Shown: positions 19,021 through 27,726, counted from the first letter of the stretch. The stretch: 64,000 nucleotides of DNA from Photorhabdus thracensis (GCF_001010285.1 NZ_CP011104.1:930001-994000), one strand, 5' to 3'. The notes: generated from the sequence alone by a model not told the origin. Numbers and translations are program-made.

Positions 19021-19790
19021 AGGTAGCAAAAATCCGATTACCACAGACATAAAGTACAGCTCTATGCAGTGAGTAATAACAAATTGAACGACAGGAAGAC
19101 AGTAATGTATCCCCATCAATTAATCCCTTTGAATAAAGGGAACAGAAGTTGAAATTCCTTTCATACTGCTTGTATGATGGAACTTAAAGTAATAGTTATT
19201 AAACTTTCATCAGAAAGCAAGGATTTTTTATAAATTTACAAAAATATAAATTTGTAAGAAATGGTTACAAACGGTAAGAAAGCATTACTGACGCAGTATA
19301 AATTCGATTATCTTCAATCTAATAAACGATAAAACGGATAGTGACATACCATTTTTTCAGAAAAATAATCCACGATAGATAAAACAGCCGCTAATTCATT
19401 TACATTCCTCCCTATTATCATTGCGACAGAATAATACATTGATTTTTAATCAAAAAAATATATTTACCTCAATCTGTGATGATAACTCATAACGTCATCT
19501 ATTTAACTGTTTCACTCATAGCGCATCTTCATTAAATACCGGGGATAAGGATATTACGCTTTACTGATGACAATAAAAACAGTCGTGAAAGTTGTCCACT
19601 ATCTTGACACGCAATAGCCGGCGAACGCCAACAGTCGTGGAAATTATCCTGGTAATGGGGATCCCGGAATTATCTCATTCATTCCCGTGGAGAGAAATAC
19701 AGATAACCTGAGATTAGTTGCCGTACAGAACGCAATTGACGACGAAAGCAACGCCGGCTTTTAAGAAAAAGAAAAAAAAGATGCCAATAA
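19021..19790. other. non-coding region upstream of the T6SS remnants
   Basis: About 770 bp without a gene. 19110-19470 is a diverged copy of 12940-13270 and probably the old minus-strand promoter region of the island. Between 19560 and 19790 there are short CRISPR-repeat-like scraps (for example TTCATTCCCGTGGAGAG near 19677) that may be further decayed repeats of the relic array at 19791. Confidence 0.45.
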
Positions 19791-19881
19791 ATTCTCATCC
19801 CCGTGGACACGAGGAACAGTATTTGAAGTCAATCGAATTATGACTTCATTTATGGTTCATCTCCGTTGATTCGGGGAACTC
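19791..19881 (-). CRISPR. relic CRISPR mini-array, opposite orientation
   Basis: Two sequences matching the reverse complement of the I-E repeat lie at 19791-19819 (core CTCATCCCCGTGGACACGAG) and 19853-19881 (core TGGTTCATCTCCGTTGATTC). They are separated by 33 bp, exactly the spacer size of the main array. Both carry several mismatches to the best main-array repeat (about 8 of 29 in the first). A third, poorer copy may lie near 19674-19702. It faces the main array across the T6SS island. Confidence 0.7.
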
Positions 19882-20082
19882 GTCATCCATGGTTCATATG
19901 GACTCCTTTATCGTAAATATGATGAAATGTAAAAATGATAATAATAACCTATTCAGAAAAAAGCAATTCACGCTATATAAAAACATCTTGTTGATTCAAT
20001 TGAGCCTCTTTTATTGTATTTTGATGAATCTGATTTATCTTTAATGATGATAGTAAAAACAGTGAAAGTTATTGGTTACTTA

Positions 20083-20165
20083 TATACCCTTCATCTTTCA
20101 AGTTGCTGCTTTGTTTGGTTACGTTCACTTGCCACCGCGCCGCAACTTGAAATCTATTGGGTATA
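20083..20165. repeat. palindromic dispersed repeat, complete short copy
   Basis: 83 bp bounded by TATACCC (20083-20089) and GGGTATA (20159-20165), with inner inverted arms CTTTCAAGTTGC and GCAACTTGAAA. It can fold into one long hairpin. The same family occurs truncated at 13305 and 36855. I recall such elements as numerous in Photorhabdus and Xenorhabdus. It lies directly before a CDS and may influence the 5' transcript. Confidence 0.8.
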
Positions 20166-20201
20166 CACTATTACTCAAGTAATTTTAACGATAGGTGAAT
20201 T

Positions 20202-20810
20202 ATGACGTTATATGATATAAAACCGAAGTTTCAAAACTTACTCAGACCTTGGGTGATACGCCTTTATCAACGTGGTATTACTGCCAATCAGGTGACGCTG
20301 TGTGCAATGATAGCTTCGGTGATTGTAGGTGGAATTTTGGCATTCTTTCCTTATCCGCATCTTTTCCTTCTCTTGCCTCTTTTTCTGTTTCTTCGCATGG
20401 CACTTAATGCTATTGATGGCATGTTGGCAAGAGAATTTAATCAGCAATCCCGACTGGGCGCTGTATTAAATGAAATGGGCGATATCGTGTCTGATTTTGC
20501 GTTATATTTACCATTTGCTCTTTTGGCTAATACATCCCTTTGGTTAGTTATTTTTACCGTGATATTTGCCATATCTACTGAGTTTTGTGGTGTTGTTGCG
20601 CAGACTCTGACAGGTGTGCGCAGTTATAAAGGGCCATTAGGGAAAAGCGATCGGGCTTTCTTGCTGGGTGTTTATGGGATGTGTATCGCACTTTGGCCGC
20701 AATCATTGGTTTATTCCAATTATATTTTCATTGCAGCAATATTATTGCTGTTCTGGACATGCATTAATCGTTGCCGGGATGCAATTGCGCGGCCTAAACA
20801 AGAGGAATGA
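20202..20810 (+). CDS. ynbA: CDP-alcohol phosphatidyltransferase family, YnbA-like
   Basis: 202 residues with about six membrane segments. The start MTLYDIKPKFQNLLRPWVIR and the middle MALNAIDGMLAREFNQQSRLG closely resemble E. coli YnbA as I remember it. The CDP-alcohol transferase motif (DxxDGxxAR...GxxxDxxxD) appears with Asn for the first Asp (NAIDGMLAR) and Asn for the third (GAVLNEMGD). As far as I recall YnbA shares this, so it may be a family trait rather than damage. The product would be a phospholipid headgroup transfer in the inner membrane; the acceptor is unknown. The ynbB-D partners of E. coli are not present here; only about 220 bp of apparent debris follows before the IS. Confidence 0.8.
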   Translation: MTLYDIKPKFQNLLRPWVIRLYQRGITANQVTLCAMIASVIVGGILAFFPYPHLFLLLPLFLFLRMALNAIDGMLAREFNQQSRLGAVLNEMGDIVSDFALYLPFALLANTSLWLVIFTVIFAISTEFCGVVAQTLTGVRSYKGPLGKSDRAFLLGVYGMCIALWPQSLVYSNYIFIAAILLLFWTCINRCRDAIARPKQEE

Positions 20811-21039
20811 CGATATATTTCTTCAGGTCGCTATGGAAAGCGTGATGTTGTGTAAAGTGCCGGTGCAGTTTGACTGGGGGCAATCTGAAAACACCACTGA
20901 AACTGCACTCAATACTGAATTATGTATCACCCATTCCTTGAGAAAAATAAGCTCAAATTAAGCACCAATGTCTGTAGTAGTGATTCATCTGAAACTTTTC
21001 TCTGTAATGATAGATTTACCCTATGATTAGGCTTCGTGG

Positions 21040-22282
21040 CAGGGCAAGATCGTGAATATTTTGTTAAAAAAATCAGATTTGACCGACGGTAATAGTTATG
21101 ATCTCATACTCTCTTTTTGAGAGCAAAAACCATGTGCTTTGATATTTTTACTGAACATTTCTCAGACATTCAAGATCCCCGTCAAAGCGCTAAAGTCGCC
21201 TACCCTTTATTCGATATTTTATTTGCCTCATTGTGCGCTGTTCTGGGCGGCGCAGATGGTTGGAGTGAGATCCAAGAGTATATTGAAGGCCACCATGAAT
21301 GGTTTCTTGAACATAATATGTTCAAGGCGGGGATCCCTGTTGATGATACGATTGCCCGGCTTCTCTCACGGATTAATCCGGAACAATTTAATCTGTGTTT
21401 TATCAACTGGATGCGTTCGGTTCATCAGGTTACTCAGGGAGAATTAGTGGCGATTGATGGTAAAGTCTTACGGGGTGCCTATGCCCCGGGAGAACGCGGT
21501 TCGGCTCTCCACCTTGTGAGTGCTTATGCGACAGCCAATAAAATGGTCATCGGCCAGGTTAAAACCCAGAAAAAATCTAATGAAATTACCGCAATCCCGG
21601 AACTCATTAAGTTGTTGGAACTGAAAGGCGCGCTGATTTCCATTGATGCGATGGGATGCCAAACGCAGATCGCTCAGGAGATTATTGATGCCGGCGCGGA
21701 TTATTTATTAAGTGTGAAAGACAACCAAAAACGTCTCCATCGTGCCATTCAAAAAGCCCTGGAAGCCCAGCGCGTTTTGCCCTTAACAACCGAAAAAGCG
21801 TTGATAGAACAGGGTCATGGTCGTCTGGAAATCAGAGAAAGCCATGTGCTGAATGCCGATACATTCAAAACCGATTTTCCGGAATGGACGGGATTAAAAA
21901 CACTGGGTGTCACAATCGGATACAGGCAAGAAAACGGCAAATTGCCCAGTCTGGAGTACCGTTACTACATCAGTTCAGCCAGACTGACAGAAGAACAATT
22001 TTCTCAGGCAGTACGCAGCCATTGGCAAATAGAGAATAATCTTCACTGGGTGCTTGATGTGACGTTTAAGGAAGATGATTGTCAAATTTACCGTGAAAAT
22101 GCGGCGGAAAACATCGCGATATTACGACGTATTTCGTTAAACATGCTGAAAAAAGAAACGAGTCAATTAAGCATTAAAGCGAAGCGTAGACGAATATGGA
22201 TGAAAACCCAATTTTTGGAGCGAGTATTACAGGCGGGTTTTGCTAATGTGAGTGATATTTAATCATTCATGCGGTTGCCCTG
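21040..22282 (+). mobile_element. ISAs1-family insertion sequence, complete, with 10-bp TSD
   Basis: 1243 bp. Left end CAGGGCAAGATCGTGAAT at 21040, right end (reverse complement) CAGGGCAACCGCATGAAT ending at 22282, imperfect terminal inverted repeats of the ISAs1 type. It is flanked on both sides by GGCTTCGTGG (21030-21039 and 22283-22292), a perfect 10-bp target duplication, which signals a recent insertion. It carries one transposase gene. It landed at the 3' end of the minus-strand pRiA4b-type gene next door. Confidence 0.95.
21132..22262 (+). CDS. ISAs1-family DDE transposase
   Basis: 376 residues from ATG 21132. Features of the family are FSDIQDPRQ at the start, the first catalytic Asp in AIDGKVLRGAY, the second in ISIDAMGCQ followed by YLLSVKDNQ, and the C-terminal HWQIENNLHWVLDVTFKEDD containing the catalytic Glu region. 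It ends with GFANVSDI and TAA inside the right inverted repeat. The frame is intact and all motifs are present, so the IS is probably still active. Confidence 0.95.
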   Translation: MCFDIFTEHFSDIQDPRQSAKVAYPLFDILFASLCAVLGGADGWSEIQEYIEGHHEWFLEHNMFKAGIPVDDTIARLLSRINPEQFNLCFINWMRSVHQVTQGELVAIDGKVLRGAYAPGERGSALHLVSAYATANKMVIGQVKTQKKSNEITAIPELIKLLELKGALISIDAMGCQTQIAQEIIDAGADYLLSVKDNQKRLHRAIQKALEAQRVLPLTTEKALIEQGHGRLEIRESHVLNADTFKTDFPEWTGLKTLGVTIGYRQENGKLPSLEYRYYISSARLTEEQFSQAVRSHWQIENNLHWVLDVTFKEDDCQIYRENAAENIAILRRISLNMLKKETSQLSIKAKRRRIWMKTQFLERVLQAGFANVSDI

Positions 22283-22897
22283 GGCTTCGTGGTTCCATAA
22301 GGGATGGTTACGGTCTCGTGACCAGCGATAATAGAGCGCTAAAAAGGCATTAATATTGTCCGGATAGAATTGCTCTGGGTCGAAATGTTCATTTTCAGAC
22401 AAACCAAGCGATTCATTTATCCATTGCAGCGTTTCTTCATATTCTTCATGGTCAGGATCATTAAGTATTTCTATTAAGTTTTCATAACCATAAATACCTC
22501 CGGTATCTTCAGGGGGGCATGCGCGGGCGCCATCCAGACAGTAAAAAGGCAGCGGAAGATCACTTTCAGGATAATGATTGTTTTCTAAAATAATTTCGTG
22601 TTCCCAACTATCGCCAAAATCATAGATATAGCTAAAAGATCTCCCTTTTTGTTTAATCAGGTCAATCAGGCGATATGCACATTCTTCCTTTCCATTCGAT
22701 GGGTCTTCTGGCATTTCTGTTAGTCGCAGTTTGCCAATATGAAATTCATGCAGATGGCTATCTTGCCATCCCATCACAATTTGTATGACATCATGCAGCC
22801 TATCAAGTGAGATAGAGGCAGGAACAACAAATTGCCGCCAAATAGCAGGTTGTGAGTCTGTGAGAGTAATTTTTAATTGATAGAATTTTTCGTTCAT
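22259..22897 (-). CDS. pRiA4b ORF-3-like protein, C-terminus rewritten by the IS
   Basis: 212 residues. The pattern YQLKITLTDSQPAIWRQFVV, then LHDVIQIVMGWQDSHLHEF, YIYDFGDSWEHEI and GARACPPEDTGGIYGY is characteristic of plasmid pRiA4b ORF-3 family proteins, whose biochemical role is not established as far as I know. The last seven residues QGNRMND come from the IS right end. On the other side of the IS the sequence after the target duplication is TAA, so the original protein ended ...WNHEA. The insertion therefore only added seven residues and probably did not destroy it. Confidence 0.85.
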   Translation of the reverse strand: MNEKFYQLKITLTDSQPAIWRQFVVPASISLDRLHDVIQIVMGWQDSHLHEFHIGKLRLTEMPEDPSNGKEECAYRLIDLIKQKGRSFSYIYDFGDSWEHEIILENNHYPESDLPLPFYCLDGARACPPEDTGGIYGYENLIEILNDPDHEEYEETLQWINESLGLSENEHFDPEQFYPDNINAFLALYYRWSRDRNHPLWNHEAQGNRMND

Positions 22898-22923
22898 TAC
22901 TGATTCTCCTAATAGTTATGGGA

Positions 22924-24171
22924 TTATTCTTTCAACGTGTTCCATCTGTTGTCAATATTTCGTTGAATTTCTCTGGCTAAAATTGCTGGAATACCAACAT
23001 GTTCCGCTTCTATATGAAAATCTTTAGCTATGTCATAAATTTCAGCAGCTATATTCATCATCGCTTTTGCGCCTGATAACCCGGCCTGACCTGCCATTAA
23101 TTCCATTGTCTGTTTTGTTATTTTCGAGCCATAGCCATTGAAAGCTGTCATATGTTCATTATAACGTGATGGACTATACATAATGTCGTAGAAAGGAGAG
23201 ATACGCCAGTTATCATTGTCATCGGCCAGGAAAGCGAAGTTCTTTGCATGATCATCTTGGTTTATCATCAGATAGTTAAATATGGCTCTGTAGAGAAGTT
23301 TCTTGGCTTCATCAGTATTACATAACATTCGGGTCGCTTTGATCAATTCGATATAATCCAGCGAAGGTTCCCTGAAAGGAGCATCCAGTAACCCACAAGC
23401 AGAAATCATATGAAAACGCCCTTGTTCACCTACACAGTCAAAACGGGATTGCTGTAACCAATATTGCCCATTCCCGGCATCAAATAACTCAAAATCGGAA
23501 ACTTCAATATTTACGCGTTCTGCTATTTTCATATAGGTATATTCAATAAGGCTTTCATGATGCCCTAGCGCAAATTTCTCTGAGGTCAATTTGATAATCA
23601 GTTTTTCGCCAATAGCATCTTGTTTTGTGGTAAAAGTCCCATTTGCCAGTTTGGTTACATTAAGTTTTGGTCTTGCACCACCCGAACTCCCTGCGTTCAT
23701 TAGGTGTGCTATTAGGTGAGATTCCGTTCCTTCAAATTCTTTAATGGCTTCTTTACCTAATGTAATGAGTTCTATATCTTGATATTTGTCTCTGTTTTCA
23801 ATTTGTATTTCAGGCTCATAGGATAAAGCGCCAAGGCCACGATTTCCGATAAACGCCAGTCTTTCCAATGCTGTGATATTTTGGGGAACATAACCATTTT
23901 GGCGGAAAACTCGATCCATCAAATATAATCCCCATCCATCGGGCAAGCTATCACCAAAAACGCCATGTAATCCGTAGTGAGGTTGATGTGGTGCTTTTTG
24001 CAATGAATCATCGAACTCGAGATTAAATGGAGCAATAGAGCATTTATGTGCTGATAAATAATTATCATCGTATTGAAAGTAAACTCCGCTGCTGTTTTCA
24101 GCTAATTTACCGACGTTCTCAACGTTTCCATTACTGAATCTGCGCTTTACCAGTAAAGAGATATTAAGCAT
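22924..24171 (-). CDS. hipA: HipA-type serine/threonine kinase toxin
   Basis: 415 residues. The N-terminal subdomain has GLHGVFGDSLPDGWG, the phosphate-binding loop is GSSGGARPKL, and the catalytic segment NQDDHAKNFAFL is followed by ISPFYDIMYSP with the metal-binding Asp. These are the marks of the HipA kinase family; E. coli HipA phosphorylates glutamyl-tRNA synthetase and induces persistence. The length is close to HipA (about 440). Its start overlaps the hipB stop by 8 bases, giving a two-gene operon controlled by the operator boxes at 24462-24520. The target of this homologue is unknown. Confidence 0.93.
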   Translation of the reverse strand: MLNISLLVKRRFSNGNVENVGKLAENSSGVYFQYDDNYLSAHKCSIAPFNLEFDDSLQKAPHQPHYGLHGVFGDSLPDGWGLYLMDRVFRQNGYVPQNITALERLAFIGNRGLGALSYEPEIQIENRDKYQDIELITLGKEAIKEFEGTESHLIAHLMNAGSSGGARPKLNVTKLANGTFTTKQDAIGEKLIIKLTSEKFALGHHESLIEYTYMKIAERVNIEVSDFELFDAGNGQYWLQQSRFDCVGEQGRFHMISACGLLDAPFREPSLDYIELIKATRMLCNTDEAKKLLYRAIFNYLMINQDDHAKNFAFLADDNDNWRISPFYDIMYSPSRYNEHMTAFNGYGSKITKQTMELMAGQAGLSGAKAMMNIAAEIYDIAKDFHIEAEHVGIPAILAREIQRNIDNRWNTLKE

Positions 24172-24436
24172 GTTTTAATACCTCTTCGATACTTTGGGGA
24201 TGGTGTTTTATTTTGGTTATCTGATGAATATCATTGAGATTGCACAGTGCATCATAAAGCATTAAGAATTGTCTTAAAGAAATATTACCTGTTGCTTCAA
24301 ATTTTCGAATCGTACTGTTGGGTACACCGGAATGTTGTGCTAGTGCCTCAACGGATAACTTACGGTTTTTGCGAACTTTCTTCAGATATGTCTTAAACGC
24401 AATCTGAGTGTCGTATGGGGTATTTAGTGATAGCAT
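24164..24436 (-). CDS. hipB: HipB-type HTH antitoxin
   Basis: 90 residues from ATG 24436, chosen because AGGTG lies just upstream and the extra 21 residues of a longer start would be translated from the operator itself. The XRE helix-turn-helix spans LSVEALAQHSGVPNSTIRKF. It binds and neutralises HipA and represses the operon, by analogy with E. coli HipB. The C-terminal tail HHPQSIEEVLKHA may be the degradation signal. The toxin gene follows with an overlap. Confidence 0.88.
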   Translation of the reverse strand: MLSLNTPYDTQIAFKTYLKKVRKNRKLSVEALAQHSGVPNSTIRKFEATGNISLRQFLMLYDALCNLNDIHQITKIKHHPQSIEEVLKHA

Positions 24437-24461
24437 TTCAGCACCTATTGAATCGGAAATA

Positions 24462-24520
24462 TTGCTACTATAATAGCAAAAATAGGGTATTTTTGCCACT
24501 TTTTGCTATTATAGTGGCAA
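24462..24520. promoter_or_regulatory. paired operator boxes of the hipBA operon
   Basis: TTGCTACTATAATAGCAA (24462-24479) and TTGCTATTATAGTGGCAA (24503-24520) are near-perfect inverted copies of each other (17 of 18), and each is itself close to a palindrome. They lie upstream of hipB with start-to-start spacing of 41 bp, about four helix turns, on the same DNA face. HipB is the obvious candidate to bind them. Confidence 0.8.
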
Positions 24521-24684
24521 TTTTGTGATGGTGAACGCTAGGGCTTTTAGATCTTATGGGTTAAGTACATTATCTATCTTTTATTTTGACACTTTTTTTC
24601 GGTTAATTACAATCTTTTGATTTACAATGACTAACGTCAATGTAATGCTGTCACACTTATTAATAACGAATGAGAAATGCGATT

Positions 24685-24910
24685 TTATATTCCTGCTATT
24701 AGCATATCTATAGCTGAAAATATATCATCTCGTATTTGCGGTGCTTCCAGACAATATCATCTTTTTTCAAATTCTTAACATCGGTAGATGAAATCATATT
24801 TGAAAGAATGACATATTCTTTACCGTTTATCGTTAATATTGGTATTAATTTGTGAATTAGCCTTACTCTTGGCAGCTAACGGCATGTTTATAAATTGAAA
24901 ATTGAGCCAT
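24685..24910 (-). pseudogene. ccdB: ccdB toxin remnant
   Basis: From the ATG at 24910, which overlaps the ccdA stop (TGATG-type overlap), the frame gives MAQFSIYKHAVSC and stops. Pieces in other frames match CcdB order: ILTINGKEYVILSNMISS then LEAPQIRDDIFSAIDMLIAG and a stop TAA at 24685-24687. Working CcdB is about 101 residues (gyrase poison). Here only about 75 codons remain in three frames, so the toxin is dead. Confidence 0.75.
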
Positions 24911-25154
24911 CAGGAAACCCTGAATCTTTCATCGTCTGAAAATAATCCAGCTTCGTTTATAAAGCCATTCAGTGCTTCAATCCCGGTTTTGTTCTCTTCA
25001 ATCCATTTTTGGCGTTTACGTTCACTTACAGCGTTTGCTAAGGCTTGTTTTAGTGTTGCTGATAGATTCATATGCAATGCCTTAGCTTCTTCAATTAAAT
25101 CAATGCTACGGTAGACGTTTGCCCCTTTTTTCTACTACTTGCAGTTGTTCTCAT
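24910..25154 (-). pseudogene. ccdA: ccdA antitoxin, frameshifted near its start
   Basis: The ATG at 25154 opens MRTTASSRKK. A one-base shift in the A/G run near 25125 then moves the reading to ANVYRSIDLIEEAKALHMNL, followed by RQKWIEENKTGIEALNGF and GLFSDDERFRVS before TGA at 24910-24912. The order ribbon-helix-helix, then KWxEEN, then FSDD is typical of CcdA. The 245-bp span is not a multiple of three. The pair is oriented like a normal ccdAB operon. Confidence 0.75.
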
Positions 25155-25575
25155 AACACACTCCAGAGCATAATTATAGCTCACAGATAATGAGTACGAT
25201 CAGCGTATCCCAGAATTTTTATTCTTAACAGGAAAACGCGCCTTATTTACAGATTTTTAATCAAATATTGCAGATCAATAACTGACAATCTAATATCCTA
25301 ACTAAGTGAAATGCTTAACCAAGTGACAGAGAGATGATAAGGTGTTTTTTAGGCATTCGCTTTACTATTTCGTGTAAAAATCTGAGTAACGTCGTTTAGA
25401 GTTGCATAAAGAATAGATGATATGTGGAATATAATCGTGTCGAACAGAACGTTTAGCGCAACTGATTGCATTCAAGCTGGGGTTGAGCAACCACAGATGT
25501 TTTAGTTTTGTATTGATAAGAGAAGATTATAAATTTTGGGGTGTCTTCTCTATAAATTAAGGAAACGAGTTAGTT
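25155..25575. other. intergenic region before the phosphoethanolamine transferase
   Basis: About 420 bp, AT-rich, no coding frame recognised. AAGGAAACGAG just before ATG 25576 is the ribosome binding site of the next gene. No operator is obvious. Confidence 0.5.
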
Positions 25576-27156
25576 ATGTTGTTAAGTAAAAAATTTCGAG
25601 AAACGTTCACTTTGGTGTGCTTATTTATCTTTCTCACCTTAGCCCATTTAAGCCTTGGGTATCAGTTAAAGTTTATATATGTATTCAGTGCTTTTTCGAT
25701 TCTAATATTGTTGTCTAATTTTAGCTTCTCTATATATTGTATCTTTATACTTGCTATTGGATTAACTGGTGTGGTTTATTCTCCAGTAGGGTTGACTTAT
25801 GGTTATCCTGATATTAATTCAGTAGGATCTTTAATTTATACCAACAAAAATGAAGCTATTGAATTTATCAGTGGGCTTCCTTTGCTTACCTATTTAGTTG
25901 CGTTGGCAATAATTATTTTAATGTTTTTGTCTCTCAAGCTAAAAGTAACTTTGAAGAGAAATAATGTAATATTTCTATCTCTGTTTTTTGTATTGTCAGC
26001 TTTTTGGTCACCGGTGAGAGGATATATAAAATCTAATTTCGATCCTGACTTTAATATATTAGCCTCTGGCTTACCTGAAGTTAGATTTTTTAGCGATCTG
26101 GGGGAAAGCTACAATGAAGTTAATTCAGAAAGGGTGAAATTTGCTGAAATAATAAAACAGAAGGATTCATGGCAGCCGGTGGTAGAAGAGGATAAATATG
26201 AAACATATATAATGGTAATTGGTGAAAGTGTTAGAAAAGATTTTATGAATGCGTATGGTTTTCCTTATAATAATACGCCGTGGCTGGACAAAGCCAATGG
26301 CAAGATATTTACAAATTATATCTCATCATCAGCATCTACCCAGCTGTCTTTGACGAACTCACTTGCTCTAAAAGACAATAATATTATCAATTTAAACAAC
26401 AGTGTCATAACGTTGGCGAAAAAAGCGGGATTTTATACTTATTGGATATCTAACCAGGGTATGAAGAGTGCTTTTGATTCTCCGATCGCTTTAATTGGGA
26501 AGCAGGCAGATAGTTTTAATTTTCTGAAAAGCGGCAGTTCTGATGACAGGCTTTATTTACCTGATGATAAATTGATGCCTTATATTAAAAAGGCGTTAAT
26601 GTCAGAAAAGAAGAAAAAGCTTATTGTTATTCATCTGATGGGTTCTCATCCACAGGCGTGTGTCAGAACTAATGGAGAATATGATCTGTTTTTACAATCG
26701 AAAGAAATTTCCTGTTATATAAAAAGTATCGCTAATACAGACAAGCTTCTTTCTGAAATTGTTTCTGAGGCGAATGATAATCATTTAAAATGGACTATGA
26801 TGTATTTTTCAGATCACGGTCTTTCTCATGTTAATGAAGGAACCGAGCAGGAAAGTCTGACACATAATGACAAGAATAAACAGAGTTTTCAGGTACCTTT
26901 TTTTCTTACCGGAAGCGATTATTCTCATCGTGAAAAAATAACGGCGCAAAGAAGTGGATTACATTTTCTAACTTTATTTTCTCAATGGCTTGGAACAAAG
27001 GAAAAAAATATCCCAGATGATTGTAATATGATATCTAATAGCCAATGCAGTGGGCAAGATAAGATTATTACATTTAAAAATGAAGTTAAAGATTATGATG
27101 AATTGAATGAAGACCTCGTCGATACACAATTCGTCTCGGCGAAAAATAGTCATTAA
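25576..27156 (+). CDS. sulfatase-fold phosphoethanolamine transferase
   Basis: 526 residues. About four or five membrane segments occupy residues 10-160, then a periplasmic alkaline-phosphatase-like domain follows. Motifs: IMVIGESVRKDFMNAYGFPY (metal-binding Glu), SASTQLSLT (likely threonine nucleophile), VIHLMGSHPQ and MYFSDHGLSH (Asp-His metal ligands). This is the arrangement of the EptA/OpgE/YbiP group that moves phosphoethanolamine from phosphatidylethanolamine to lipid A, core sugars or periplasmic glucans. The acceptor cannot be told. AAGGAAACG precedes the start. It is a single gene. Modification of lipid A could protect against insect antimicrobial peptides, but that is inference. 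Confidence 0.85.
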   Translation: MLLSKKFRETFTLVCLFIFLTLAHLSLGYQLKFIYVFSAFSILILLSNFSFSIYCIFILAIGLTGVVYSPVGLTYGYPDINSVGSLIYTNKNEAIEFISGLPLLTYLVALAIIILMFLSLKLKVTLKRNNVIFLSLFFVLSAFWSPVRGYIKSNFDPDFNILASGLPEVRFFSDLGESYNEVNSERVKFAEIIKQKDSWQPVVEEDKYETYIMVIGESVRKDFMNAYGFPYNNTPWLDKANGKIFTNYISSSASTQLSLTNSLALKDNNIINLNNSVITLAKKAGFYTYWISNQGMKSAFDSPIALIGKQADSFNFLKSGSSDDRLYLPDDKLMPYIKKALMSEKKKKLIVIHLMGSHPQACVRTNGEYDLFLQSKEISCYIKSIANTDKLLSEIVSEANDNHLKWTMMYFSDHGLSHVNEGTEQESLTHNDKNKQSFQVPFFLTGSDYSHREKITAQRSGLHFLTLFSQWLGTKEKNIPDDCNMISNSQCSGQDKIITFKNEVKDYDELNEDLVDTQFVSAKNSH

Positions 27157-27244
27157 TCTATCTGTTAATTATTTTAAACAATAATTGGTGTGATAGTTAT
27201 TTTATTGATTATTTTAGTGTTGCGTAAAATTAAATGAGGTGAGC

Positions 27245-27283
27245 GGGTTTTTTCCTTGAAGAAAATTCAGGGAGAAAAAACCC
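27245..27283 (+). terminator. hairpin downstream of the transferase gene
   Basis: GGGTTTTTTCC at 27245 pairs with GGAGAAAAAACCC ending at 27283, about 90 bp after the stop codon. The stem is strong but there is no clear T tract after it. The remaining DNA to 27690 is AT-rich with no gene. Confidence 0.5.
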
Positions 27284-27694
27284 TCTTACCATCATCCACA
27301 TTTTGTTAGTACCATGACCTGAACCAATTTTTCTTGCGTTATCAGTGCTTGGCAATTCCTATGCTTTATCTCTTTGGGAGCGTTTGTAGGGAACTGTTAT
27401 TATTGCAGTTGATGAGCTATCTACTTTTCAAATGACTGAGGTAGATTATAGATCTAGATATAAATAACATTTCATAATTTTGCTACACATGGCCTTCTTC
27501 AACCCATTGTTATATATAGAATTATGAGTAGTATAAGATGTAGCGCTATTTTGGAATCTTATTTATATGCTAAATTCAAATTTTTATTTAATAACGCAAT
27601 GTGTTTATTTCCGAAAAATTTAATTTAAAATTAATCACAAGAAATAATAAGCCACATCGTATGATATTAATAATTATTTTAGCGAATGAAAAAC

Positions 27695-27726
27695 CCTCAT
27701 CAGTACATACATGGATGAGGATTTTT
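27695..27726. terminator. terminator of the recombinase gene
   Basis: CCTCATC (27695-27701) and GATGAGG (27714-27720) form a 7-bp stem followed on the plus strand by ATTTTTT and preceded by GAAAAA, so it can act in both directions. It lies about 20 bp after the stop of the minus-strand recombinase gene. Confidence 0.7.

Noticed and set aside
11726-19500. A working type VI secretion locus
   Set aside because: vgrG, tssF and PAAR are all fragments or frameshifted, and no tssB, tssC, tssM, hcp or clpV is present.
19674-19702. Possible third repeat of the minus-strand CRISPR relic
   Set aside because: Part resembles the repeat (TTCATTCCCGTGGA), but the remainder does not and the spacing is off by about five bases; too weak to call.
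24902-25114. Plus-strand frame of 70 codons
   Set aside because: It is antisense to the ccdA remnant, whose minus-strand translation matches a known family; the plus frame does not.
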